A stretch of 51,832 nucleotides of DNA. Source: Candidatus Omnitrophota bacterium (GTDB lineage Bacteria > Omnitrophota > Gorgyraeia > 2-02-FULL-51-18). Positions 42,803 to 50,503 of this stretch are shown here, in pieces. The first letter of the stretch is position 1. The number at the start of each line of letters is the position of its first letter. Location: positions 1-51,832 of the forward strand of contig JAHFFN010000006.1 in NCBI GenBank assembly GCA_023247915.1, read 5' to 3'. A model generated the notes under the pieces. The model saw only the letters and a list, made by a program, of their open reading frames with translations, ran no database searches and was not told the DNA's origin. Position numbers and translations under genes: made by a program.

Positions 42803-44377
42803 TTAGAGGACGCGCTCGAACTCCTCGACAGGCAATTTCCAGACGGGAACCCCGCAAAACCGATCCCCTTCCGGGCAATAAGGACGTGTGCCGGCCAACA
42901 ACCGCACGCCGCAGGGCGGCAAAAGGTATTTCCCGATTTCCGGGAAAAGTCCATTCACCTGGGTGACTTCATCTTTACACATATTCCAAATCTCTTCTTG
43001 AGCGGTATAGCAAAGACGCTTGGTCCACTTGTGATGATGATTGAGCAAATCCCCCGACTCATAAAAACGGATCGGAAACGCGTTGGGTAAAAGATACATC
43101 ACCGATTCTTCGGACACGCCGCTATTTAAAAGTTGAGTCATGTTCTGCCAAACGGTTTTCATCACGCTAGCATAATATTCCGAGGCTTCGGCAGATACCT
43201 GAATCAAAGCTGGAACAACATAGTCGGGCTTAGACGCGACGAAGTGACGATGCAATACCGGGCGGGATCCCGGTGTCATCCGGTGACGCTGATCCTGGGA
43301 ATCCGCGGTGTGGCTGATTTTTTTCTGAAAGGTAAAATGCGGATGCGACATCGTGCGTGAAAGTTTTCCGAGTGTTGTGATATTCAGCGCTTCGCCAAAA
43401 TAATGATTTTTGGCGGGATTCATAATCAAATCAATCGCTTCCTTTTCAGAAAGCTGACTTTCAGTCACGCCCAACACGGTGCGCACCGCTTGCGCCATGC
43501 TTTTTTGCCCGTTGACTTTGTAATCGACCAGGCGCGAGGTCAAACCGCCTAAAGAATGGTCGAACTCCGACAAAAACGCGGTACGCCCAGAGACATCATC
43601 AAAGAGCGCCCGGGACGCGAAAAACTCATACTCCGGCGTTTTTTCCAGAGGAATCGAATCCTCGATATTCTTAAAGAAGAGCGGGTCGACTTCGCTCACG
43701 GCCTCCACCATCTTACGCACCACCACTTTTTGTTCGTAGGGCGTGTCGTATTGCTCGACCAATTTATTGTAGCGATGAAGCGTGAGGCCGCTGATGGTGT
43801 GATACAAATGCGCATGCGTCGCTACCGGCAATACATAGCGCGCCACTTCTTGCGCGCGTTTTTTTAAAGCGGAATCCCATTTCTTGAGATCCGGATCACG
43901 ATTGGGGAAAATTTTGGCGTACTGGGAGCGAATGACCGGATTTAAGATGCGGATTAATTCTTTGTACGCCTCCATTTGAAATCGCGTGGTCTCCAAATAC
44001 AACTCCAGCGATTTTTCATTTTCGATCGGTGGCACGGAAAAATTTTCCGGTTTTACCTCGACATAACGCTGACTGACTTGTTCAGAATTGTAAAAAGGAT
44101 GGCTGTGCAGAAAAGACCAGATAAATTGCCGCGAAACTTTGTCTAAAATAAATTGAAATGTCGAATGCTGAATCGTCGTGTGATGACCGGCCTTGTAAAT
44201 CGATTCGGCGATGCGGTCACGAAGCTCTTTGGACTTGTCGTCTTTGTGGACGTCCTCAGAAGTGATGACACGCGAGGAATAACAGGTGCGCGCGGTGGCT
44301 ACCGCGTTGTCAAAAGGATCTTTGAAATAATTTTCAAGCTTAACAACCGGTTCAGGGGAAAATGTTAGGCTGCGCAC
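42803..44377 (-). CDS. Double-domain ThyX-like thymidylate synthase
   Basis: A 524-aa protein with two ThyX-type halves; ThyX makes dTMP from dUMP using FAD and methylene-tetrahydrofolate. N half: AGHHTTIQHSTFQF, then NSEQVSQRYVEV, which keeps the substrate side (canonical NExSxRYV), but the RHR motif position reads SFLHSH. C half (from about 245): FDHSLGGLTSRL, LGKLSRTMSHPHFTF, and SQDQRHRMTPGSRP, which keeps RHR. So the two halves together carry the parts normally in one chain. Such long forms occur in several phyla; their activity is not clear to me. No thyA is in the window; a dCMP deaminase is. Overlaps the upstream reductase gene by 13 nt. Confidence 0.8.
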   Translation of the reverse strand: MRSLTFSPEPVVKLENYFKDPFDNAVATARTCYSSRVITSEDVHKDDKSKELRDRIAESIYKAGHHTTIQHSTFQFILDKVSRQFIWSFLHSHPFYNSEQVSQRYVEVKPENFSVPPIENEKSLELYLETTRFQMEAYKELIRILNPVIRSQYAKIFPNRDPDLKKWDSALKKRAQEVARYVLPVATHAHLYHTISGLTLHRYNKLVEQYDTPYEQKVVVRKMVEAVSEVDPLFFKNIEDSIPLEKTPEYEFFASRALFDDVSGRTAFLSEFDHSLGGLTSRLVDYKVNGQKSMAQAVRTVLGVTESQLSEKEAIDLIMNPAKNHYFGEALNITTLGKLSRTMSHPHFTFQKKISHTADSQDQRHRMTPGSRPVLHRHFVASKPDYVVPALIQVSAEASEYYASVMKTVWQNMTQLLNSGVSEESVMYLLPNAFPIRFYESGDLLNHHHKWTKRLCYTAQEEIWNMCKDEVTQVNGLFPEIGKYLLPPCGVRLLAGTRPYCPEGDRFCGVPVWKLPVEEFERVL

Positions 44378-46170
44378 TCGCCTTTGCCCATTTCGAGTTT
44401 GAAGGGTTTACCAGGGTCGCCTAAATCTTCGTAGGAAACCGGGTCTTTGTCGAAAGCTGGAACCGTCGTGAAGGGCGCCACAATGTCTTTGAGTTTAGGC
44501 GCACCCACACGTTCAGCCCATTGCAAGAAACTCTCGGCGGCTCCCTTGTCGACTTTAAAAGCTTCCAAAATCGCTTTCGCGGCTTCGGGAGTTTTGCGCG
44601 CAGGAATCTGAGCGATGCGCTTGCCAAATACCGCCACACCATCTTTGGCGGTGTATCCGCCAACCATGAGTTGATAATGCGGTACCGCGCGGCCATCGAC
44701 ATTTTTCGAAGCGCCGTGAAAACCAATATTCGCGATGTGATGCTGGCCGCAAGAATTGGTGCAACCTGAAATTTTCACCGTGATGTCCTGAAACACCGGA
44801 TCTTTGGCGACGGTATTTTCAAACACTTTCCCCATCTCAAATGCCAGACCCTTCGAATGCGTGATCGCGATCTGACAAGTGTCGGCACCGGGGCAACGCG
44901 TGATATCGGCGATCTTCCCCGCGTCTTTCATCGCCAAACCTGCCGGCTGAAGTTCCGCGTAAAGCGCCTTGAGCGACGCTTGCGGCACCCACTGCATCAA
45001 AATATTCTGCGCAATCGTCGTGCGCAAACGCCCGCCGCAATACGCACGAGAAATCTTAGCGAGTTTTCTCATCTGCTCAGGCGTGATGTCGCCCAGCGGG
45101 CAACGCACCTGCACCGCAAAATAACCTTTTTGCTTTTGCTCGAAAGTGTTGCTCTTGACCCACTCGTCGAATCCCGGAGGCACCGAAGTCGCTTGTGTCG
45201 GTGCCGGAGTTTTTAACGCGGGTGCTTTCGCCTCTTCTAGATTTAATTTCCAAAATGCTTCGCGGCCGGAACCGGTCATCATCACCTGGCGGCGTTCGTC
45301 CAAAAATTCTTTGCGAAATGTTTCAATGCCCCATTTGGCGACAAGGTATTTGATGCGCGCGCGATTTTTATCTTTGCGTTCGCCGTTGCGATCAAAAAGG
45401 CGAATCACCGCTTCAGCCGTCGGCAAATAAAGCTCCACCGGACAAAATTCCTCGAGAACCTGCGCAGGAAATGGAGTGCTGCCAAGCCCGCCGCCGACGT
45501 ATACTTTAAATCCTTTGATCTCTTTTCCGTTTTCGGTTTTCTTGACCGCGATAAAACCCAGGTCATGAATGCCGATTTTCGCGTAATCTTCTTCGAGACT
45601 TCCCTCAAAAGCGATCTTAAATTTGCGCGGCATGTTTTGGCAAACCGGATTTCTTAAAAAATAAAGGCTGAGAAGATCGGCGTAAGGCACCACATCAAAC
45701 ACTTCTTTGGGAGAAATCCCCGCGTAGTGAGACGCGGAAACATTGCGCACCGTATTGCCGCACGCTTCGCGGGCGGTTAAACGCGTTTCCATCAATCGTC
45801 TTAAAATGGTTGGCACATCGGTGCGCTTGATTTCATGAAGCTGAATGGCTTGGCGTGTGGTGACATGCGCCAGTTGATTGGGCGCATATTTTTCGGTGAG
45901 ATCGGCGATACATTCCAGCTGGAGCGCGTTCATGTTGCCGTAACGAATCTTGATACGAATCATGTGGCGATCAGCCGCGCCGCGAATCCCGTAAATCCCG
46001 TTTTCTAATCTGAATTTTCTAAAATCGTCGGGGTCGAGGGCGCCCTTCTCCACATTGGCGATTTCGATTTCAAACCGCTTGATTTCGGCTTCTTCTTCGG
46101 CCAAAAGTTTGGTAGAAAACACTTCTTCAAAACGATTTGCCATCTCGGCATTAATTTCGGTCAAAGTCAT
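44365..46170 (-). CDS. Ferredoxin-type sulfite/nitrite reductase (siroheme, 4Fe-4S)
   Basis: A 601-aa siroheme enzyme for six-electron reduction of sulfite to sulfide or nitrite to ammonia. Two ferredoxin-like half-domains (RFRLENGIYGIRGAADRHM; HVTTRQAIQLHEI; CGNTVRNVSAS) and the cluster/siroheme ligands CPGADTC (C-x5-C) and CTNSCGQHH (C-x3-C) are present. This gene arrangement lacks a flavoprotein CysJ, so electrons should come from ferredoxin. Sulfite versus nitrite use cannot be decided by eye. A ferredoxin and a ferredoxin-NADP reductase-like gene exist elsewhere in the window. Confidence 0.9.
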   Translation of the reverse strand: MTLTEINAEMANRFEEVFSTKLLAEEEAEIKRFEIEIANVEKGALDPDDFRKFRLENGIYGIRGAADRHMIRIKIRYGNMNALQLECIADLTEKYAPNQLAHVTTRQAIQLHEIKRTDVPTILRRLMETRLTAREACGNTVRNVSASHYAGISPKEVFDVVPYADLLSLYFLRNPVCQNMPRKFKIAFEGSLEEDYAKIGIHDLGFIAVKKTENGKEIKGFKVYVGGGLGSTPFPAQVLEEFCPVELYLPTAEAVIRLFDRNGERKDKNRARIKYLVAKWGIETFRKEFLDERRQVMMTGSGREAFWKLNLEEAKAPALKTPAPTQATSVPPGFDEWVKSNTFEQKQKGYFAVQVRCPLGDITPEQMRKLAKISRAYCGGRLRTTIAQNILMQWVPQASLKALYAELQPAGLAMKDAGKIADITRCPGADTCQIAITHSKGLAFEMGKVFENTVAKDPVFQDITVKISGCTNSCGQHHIANIGFHGASKNVDGRAVPHYQLMVGGYTAKDGVAVFGKRIAQIPARKTPEAAKAILEAFKVDKGAAESFLQWAERVGAPKLKDIVAPFTTVPAFDKDPVSYEDLGDPGKPFKLEMGKGECAA

Positions 46171-46313
46171 TAGGATTCCTTCGTTTCAATTTTTAGGATT
46201 ATACCACCAAAAATAAAATTATCTAATCTCTTCTTTTAAAAGGATAGTCTCCTGCCTTCTTAATGTCAAGTAATTTAATATTATTAATAAACAAAATAAA
46301 CGTTTATATATTA
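46171..46313. other. AT-rich intergenic region
   Basis: About 140 bp with low GC, holding the 5' region of the sulfite/nitrite reductase gene and the 3' side of the aminotransferase gene. It contains A/T runs and TTAATATTATTAATAA-like dyads near 46271-46290; no gene. Confidence 0.4.
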
Positions 46314-47462
46314 CTAAATTAGTAGTATATCCTCCAGCCCTTGTTTAAAAACGGAAGTTTCGGGCAAAAGACTTAAGACCAATAAATCATCTTCTTCGAA
46401 ATCAAAAAAGTAGCCGGGATGCACGAGCGTGTTTTTAAGCGTCAGAAGATCTATCGCCGCTCTTTCATCGCGAAGACCCGTGGCTAAAATAGCGTACCAG
46501 CCGGCTGGCGCCACCAGAGACTTGAGTGTGGGATGATTTTTGACGCTAATTTCCAAGTGTTTCCGGTTCGCGCAGATTCTCGCCCAGATTTCTTTTTGTA
46601 CCGCCGGCGCTTGTGCCAGCCACTCCGAAAGTGCACGCTGAGATGGTGTATTCACGGAAAGATAAGTATCCGCGATAATTTCAAGTCTCTCCCCGGCTTC
46701 TTCAGCCAAAATCTTGGGCCCACTGACAACAATCCAAGATAATTTCATCTGCGGAAAACCTAAAATTTTGGAAATGCCGCTGACGGTAAATGTGAGCGCT
46801 TGATTCGCGCCGGCAAAGCTAAAAGTCTCTCCTTCGGAGTAATCCAAAAATACTTCATCCGAAATTAATGCCGCGCCATTCTGCCTACATAGAGATTCTA
46901 TCTGATTTTTTTCAGAGTCTTGAATCTGGTGTCCTGTCGGATTATGAGGATGGACGATCGCCAACGCTTTAGGATTTTGTTTAAACGCTTCGCTCAAACT
47001 TTTCTCGTCCAATCGCCAGCCGTTTTCGTAGTTCAAGCGATAGCTTAAAAGATCCACGTCGTTGAGCGCCGCCAAATAATCAAACAAAGGATAGCCGGGT
47101 CTGGAAACCGCGATTTTATCTCCCGCGTCACACAAAAGACGCAAAAGAAAACTGTAGGCTTCGCTGGTCGAAGCCGTCAAAAAAATCTGCTCAGGCTGAA
47201 CCAGAATTTTTTTAGAAGCATAATAACGCGCCACGGCTTGGCGGGCTTCCAAGAGGCCTTTGGGATTAGCCTCGTAGAGAAGATTATTAGGATTTGTGAG
47301 GGGTGCCAGCCATTGTGGATTAGCATAAGAAAAATGACAACGCGTGGGGTTGGACTCTGTCAGATCCAAAATGAACTCCCCGGCGGCTCTTTTTTTCTCG
47401 AGAATCGTGGTCAATGGATTTTGATTTTTAGGCCAGTCGGTTCTACGGGAAAAAGGTGTCAT
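46314..47462 (-). CDS. Class I/II aminotransferase
   Basis: A 382-aa fold-type I pyridoxal-phosphate enzyme. Seen: LTESNPTRCHFSYANP, LTASTSEAYSFLLRLLCD (phosphate), VHPHNPTG, LISDEVFLDYS and VSGISKILGFPQMKLSWIVV with the Schiff-base Lys. Best fit is the AspC/AlaA/HisC-like group; the amino acid served is unknown. It is divergent from the small exported protein at 47501. Confidence 0.88.
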   Translation of the reverse strand: MTPFSRRTDWPKNQNPLTTILEKKRAAGEFILDLTESNPTRCHFSYANPQWLAPLTNPNNLLYEANPKGLLEARQAVARYYASKKILVQPEQIFLTASTSEAYSFLLRLLCDAGDKIAVSRPGYPLFDYLAALNDVDLLSYRLNYENGWRLDEKSLSEAFKQNPKALAIVHPHNPTGHQIQDSEKNQIESLCRQNGAALISDEVFLDYSEGETFSFAGANQALTFTVSGISKILGFPQMKLSWIVVSGPKILAEEAGERLEIIADTYLSVNTPSQRALSEWLAQAPAVQKEIWARICANRKHLEISVKNHPTLKSLVAPAGWYAILATGLRDERAAIDLLTLKNTLVHPGYFFDFEEDDLLVLSLLPETSVFKQGLEDILLI

Positions 47463-47470
47463 GGGGCTTA

Positions 47471-47479
47471 TGGTATAAT
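47471..47479 (+). promoter_or_regulatory. Extended -10 promoter of small exported protein gene
   Basis: TGGTATAAT, perfect TGnTATAAT, 22 bp before the ATG at 47501. It also shows that the longer upstream start at 47456 would lie before the transcript begins. Confidence 0.6.
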
Positions 47480-47500
47480 ATTTATGTGGATGAGGAAACG

Positions 47501-47935
47501 ATGAAAATACGGCGTGTTTTTTTAGGCTTTTTAACGGGTGGGCTTCTCCTAGCGGCTATCCCCGGCTTTGCCGCGTCTGATTCTTTCAGCACCGGCAAGG
47601 ACTGGAACGAAAAAATGTCGGAAAAGGAGAAATTTATTTCTATCGTGGCGCCCATGGTTCATTTCAGCCATTATGGCGTGCCATTTGAACACACGCCTCC
47701 GGAGTACATCAACGCCATCGATCAAGTACTTCTCTACAATCCTTATTTAGAAAATGAGGACATGACCAATATTTTCGCGTCCACAGTTTATGCCTATGAA
47801 CCCGAATCACGCCCCGCATTTGAAAACCTTTTGCGCGAAGCGGAATACCGGCGCACCGGCCTGCCGCTGCTCACCATCAAACATTTGCCGGAAATCAAAG
47901 ACGATTCTGTTTCAAATTCCCAACCATCCCAATAA
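47501..47935 (+). CDS. Small exported protein, hypothetical
   Basis: Not recognised. 144 aa with a Sec signal (MKIRRVFLGFLTGGLLLAAI, cleavage after GFAA). The mature part is soluble (EKFISIVAPMVHFSHYGVPF, then PPEYINAIDQVLLYNPYLEN) and has no Cys. I place the start at the ATG at 47501: it has GAGG spaced well before it and follows a perfect extended -10 box. The frame is open to 47456. A double hairpin terminator follows. Confidence 0.68.
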   Translation: MKIRRVFLGFLTGGLLLAAIPGFAASDSFSTGKDWNEKMSEKEKFISIVAPMVHFSHYGVPFEHTPPEYINAIDQVLLYNPYLENEDMTNIFASTVYAYEPESRPAFENLLREAEYRRTGLPLLTIKHLPEIKDDSVSNSQPSQ

Positions 47936-47942
47936 AATAATT

Positions 47943-48007
47943 CCGCCCTTGCTTACATGGCGTGGAGGCCACTTGGCAAGGGCGGGATTCCGATCCCCAT
48001 CGGTTTT
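47943..48007 (+). terminator. Tandem hairpin terminator
   Basis: First hairpin: CCGCCCTTGC (47943-47952) with GCAAGGGCGG (47976-47985). Second: CCGAT-CCCC-ATCGG followed by TTTT (47990-48007). It closes the small exported protein gene and may also serve the convergent gene at 48015. Confidence 0.7.
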
Positions 48008-48014
48008 AAATCAG

Positions 48015-48290
48015 TTACTTCTTACGAAACGCTCCTAAGAGATAACCGAGCGCCAGCGAACCGGCCGCGACGCCGCCGATCACCGCCCACGGATTTTTTT
48101 TCACAGTTTTTTGAACTGTTTCAGCGATATCCTTGGCTTTTTCCACCTGCTCTTCGATAGCCTCCGCTGTAATGCGTTTGGCATGATCCAAGGTTTCAAA
48201 CATCTCTTCGCGCTTCTCGCCGGCAGCTTTGTTTAAAAGATTCAGCGCCTTCGTTATTTTTCTATTATGATTCAAGAGTTCCATTGCCAT
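48015..48290 (-). CDS. DUF883/ElaB-like membrane-anchored protein
   Basis: A 91-aa protein: amphipathic, charged N-terminal helix (residues about 1-65, coiled-coil-like: AEAIEEQVEKAKDIAETVQK) and one C-terminal membrane segment PWAVIGGVAAGSLALGYLLG, then FRKK. This layout is that of the ElaB/YqjD (DUF883) family, inner-membrane proteins linked to stress and ribosome association in E. coli. Ribosome site GGAGAGGG before the ATG. Upstream DNA (48300-48410) is very AT-rich and contains TATAAT-like boxes. Confidence 0.72.
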   Translation of the reverse strand: MAMELLNHNRKITKALNLLNKAAGEKREEMFETLDHAKRITAEAIEEQVEKAKDIAETVQKTVKKNPWAVIGGVAAGSLALGYLLGAFRKK

Positions 48291-48417
48291 TTTCCCTCTC
48301 CTTATTCATCTGTTATTTTTAGTTAAAATTTATTAACAGATTATAGTTATGCTAATCTATTAATAGTATGTGTTAATTATACATAACAGTTGTAATAAAT
48401 GCAAGGGGGGATGTTTT

Positions 48418-49188
48418 TTATCCGGCAAAGCCGCCGGCCGCCTGAACAGGCAAAGGATTGTCCTCGGCATTCACCCAAACCGCCAAGCCGTACTTGTCGG
48501 CTAAAATGGGCGAATCGCGTGTCGACAAATTAATACGCGCCTGGGAACCGGAGCTGTATTTTTCCATCTTGTGGGTTTTAAAAGCCAGTACGGCAAAATC
48601 GTTCTCGAGAACCCGCCCCCGGTTTTCCCCATCGTCAATCTTAGAGCGGATATTGAATCCTAAAAGAGCGATATTCGCAACCCAGTTTTTACCTTCCAAG
48701 CCCTCAGCGGGAACAAATTTAATCGCATAATCATCGGCAAATCTTTCCACCGTCATCACGCCGGAAAGTTTCGGCGCATTGTAAACATCAATGCCTTTCG
48801 ACCAGCCTGTCCACTCCTCCCCATTCAACATCATGGCCGGTGTAAAAATCGAATTGGCACCCCAAAATCTCGCGTAAACTCTTTGGCGACGGGTAGCCTC
48901 AGGGTTAGACAGGTTGTCTTTCCAGCCTTGGCTGTCCCAATAATCCACGTGAAAAGCGACTGGGACAAAATCCACCCAGATTCTTTCTGATTTCTTAAGC
49001 TTGGTGAACCACTCATGGGCGGGAGGACAGCTGGAACAACCTTCGGAAGTGTACAACTCGAGCAGCGCGGTGCGCTCGGGCTCAGTTTTAAAAATATAAT
49101 GGTGACTGGCGGGTTCTTGGGCTTTAAGCGAGGGCGCCATCCAGAAAAAAAGAAATCCTATCAGCAAAAAATGGCGGAACAATTTCAT
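48418..49188 (-). CDS. DUF1223 thioredoxin-like exported protein
   Basis: A 256-aa protein with a signal peptide (residues 1-23, ...MAPSLKAQ). The DUF1223 core: ALLELYTSEGCSSCPPAHEW with a CxxC-type motif (CSSC), FHVDYWDSQGWKDNLSNPEA, and TPAMMLNGEEWTGW. The family has a thioredoxin fold; its role is unknown, probably periplasmic redox or metal-related. It stands alone between AT-rich DNA and the ferredoxin reductase gene on the same strand. Confidence 0.85.
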   Translation of the reverse strand: MKLFRHFLLIGFLFFWMAPSLKAQEPASHHYIFKTEPERTALLELYTSEGCSSCPPAHEWFTKLKKSERIWVDFVPVAFHVDYWDSQGWKDNLSNPEATRRQRVYARFWGANSIFTPAMMLNGEEWTGWSKGIDVYNAPKLSGVMTVERFADDYAIKFVPAEGLEGKNWVANIALLGFNIRSKIDDGENRGRVLENDFAVLAFKTHKMEKYSSGSQARINLSTRDSPILADKYGLAVWVNAEDNPLPVQAAGGFAG

Positions 49189-49212
49189 CGACTTCCCCTA
49201 CCGTAGAACGGG

Positions 49213-49938
49213 TTAGGTAAATTGTTCGAAGTGAATCTTATCCTTGGGGATATTCATCTCAATCAACGCGGATTTGAGCTGTTGGCACATCGGAACCAGA
49301 CCGCAACCATAAAAATCCAGTCCTTCTGTTTTTCCGGCGAATGTTTTTTTGACGATTTCCTGCACGTAGGCGGTTTCACCCTTCCACTCTTTGGGACGGC
49401 TTACCGTGGGAATGAAATGAAAATTCTTATGAGCTTTCTCGAGCGCGCGCCATTCGTCGAGATACAGAATCTCATTTTCATGGCGGTTTCCGAAGATAAG
49501 CCAGATCTGCTTGTCACAATTTTGTTCATAGAGTTTGTGTATCATCCCGCGAAGCGGTGCCACACCTGTGCCTGTGCCGACAAAAATAATATTCTCCGTC
49601 CACGGTTCGCGAACCGTGAAAAATCCGTAAGGGAGGCTGGTGTGAATCTTGTCGCCTTCTTTTAAACCAAAGAACCAGGTGGAGACATAGCCGCCGTCGA
49701 CGAGTTTGATCGAAAGCTCAAGTTGGTTTTTGTCTTTGACGAGTTTCGGTGAGGAAGCGATGGAGTACGGTTTCTTGTGCGGCTTGCCGTCTTTTTCCAA
49801 ATGAACCATCATGAATTGCCCGGCAATAAAGTTCGCATCCGCCTCTTTGGGATATTCCAGGACAAAATGCTTCACCGTGCTCGACAGCGACACAATCTTG
49901 GTAATCGTCGCATCATAAAACCTAGGTTTCTCAGCCAT
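49213..49938 (-). CDS. Ferredoxin-NADP reductase-like flavoprotein
   Basis: A 241-aa FAD/NAD(P) oxidoreductase (FNR superfamily). FAD motif KPYSIASSPK (RxYS type, here KPYS, about 57-66), DGGYVSTWFFGLKEGDKIHT, NAD(P) motif FVGTGTGVAPLRGMIHKLYE, and the C-terminal FYGCGLVPMCQQLKSALIE. No extra Fe-S domain. It may pass electrons between NADPH and ferredoxin, serving desaturase or sulfite reductase. The ATG at 49938 is preferred to the GTG at 49941 because AGGAG is correctly spaced for it. A TATAAT -10 is upstream. Confidence 0.87.
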   Translation of the reverse strand: MAEKPRFYDATITKIVSLSSTVKHFVLEYPKEADANFIAGQFMMVHLEKDGKPHKKPYSIASSPKLVKDKNQLELSIKLVDGGYVSTWFFGLKEGDKIHTSLPYGFFTVREPWTENIIFVGTGTGVAPLRGMIHKLYEQNCDKQIWLIFGNRHENEILYLDEWRALEKAHKNFHFIPTVSRPKEWKGETAYVQEIVKKTFAGKTEGLDFYGCGLVPMCQQLKSALIEMNIPKDKIHFEQFT

Positions 49939-49965
49939 CACTTCTCCTATAACCGACTTTCAAGC

Positions 49966-49971
49966 ATTATA
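49966..49971 (-). promoter_or_regulatory. Likely -10 box of ferredoxin reductase gene
   Basis: TATAAT on the minus strand 28 bp upstream of the ATG at 49938, preceded by AGG rather than TGn. Confidence 0.5.
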
Positions 49972-50024
49972 CCTATTTCAACTCCGCCGTAAAGCGGAAA
50001 TCTGCGATATAGCATCGCTCTCCA

Positions 50025-50216
50025 CAGCTTTTCTCCTTCCCTCCAGTCCCCGATGCCGTGCCTGTTTATGTAAGTCGTGGGAACCCCTCGGCGCCACAAA
50101 GGCGACATCGTCGTCGGCGTAGCCGTCGACGAATCGCCTTTGCTCTGCCGTTTCCCACTGACTTACAGAAACAGGCACAAGCGGGCATAGGGGACTTCCG
50201 GGAAGGAGAAAAGCTG
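50025..50216. repeat. Palindromic element family P1, copy 2
   Basis: Core at 50058-50178 ends in GTGCCTGTTTATGTAAGT and ACTTACAGAAACAGGCAC. Read on the minus strand it matches copy 1 at 3659-3811, including GGGAAACGGCAGAGCAA and GGCGCCGAGGGGTTCCCA. The outer arms (CAGCTTTTCTCCTTCCC, 50025 on; GGAAGGAGAAAAGCTG to 50216) extend the palindrome. The inner stem is CAAAGGC/GCCTTTG here versus CAATGGC/GCCATTG in copy 1. Confidence 0.85.
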
Positions 50217-50220
50217 AAGA

Positions 50221-50460
50221 GGATCTAAGTCTCTAGCGGCGTGCGTCGAGCTTTTACCGGAGCGAACCAAGCATTTCTGATGCGGCTTTTTTTCGTCAAG
50301 TCTGCCGGGATACGGCAAAATGAAATCCTGTCTGAGCGCGGCCTAGCGCGAGTTATTTCATTTTGCCGAGGCTCCCCAGACTTACGATAAAAAGCCGCTT
50401 ACAGAAATGCGACTGAGCGGAGGTAAAAGGTCGACGCGCGCTGCCCTATCTTGTAGATCC
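50221..50460. repeat. 240-bp palindromic element P3
   Basis: Imperfect palindrome centred near 50340, ending in GGATCT/AGATCC. Arm pieces: GTCGAGCTTTTACC with GGTAAAAGGTCGAC, GCATTTCTG with CAGAAATGC, GCGGCTTTTT with AAAAAGCCGC, and CGGCAAAATGAAAT with ATTTCATTTTGCCG, in nested order. It follows P1 copy 2 after only 4 bp and precedes metH. No reading frame of interest. Confidence 0.85.
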
Positions 50461-50486
50461 GATGCTAGTAGTTCACCTGTGAAGTC

Positions 50487-50495
50487 TGGTAGAAT
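50487..50495 (+). promoter_or_regulatory. Likely extended -10 promoter of metH
   Basis: TGGTAGAAT. It predicts a start site near 50502, next to the metH ATG at 50504, which would make the mRNA nearly leaderless. An alternative is a start further upstream using the weak AAGG ribosome site at 50497-50500. Confidence 0.45.
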
Positions 50496-50503
50496 TAAGG
50501 CTT

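Noticed and set aside
50461-50503. SAM or cobalamin riboswitch before metH
   Set aside because: Too little DNA between element P3 and the ATG, and none of the conserved box sequences are visible.
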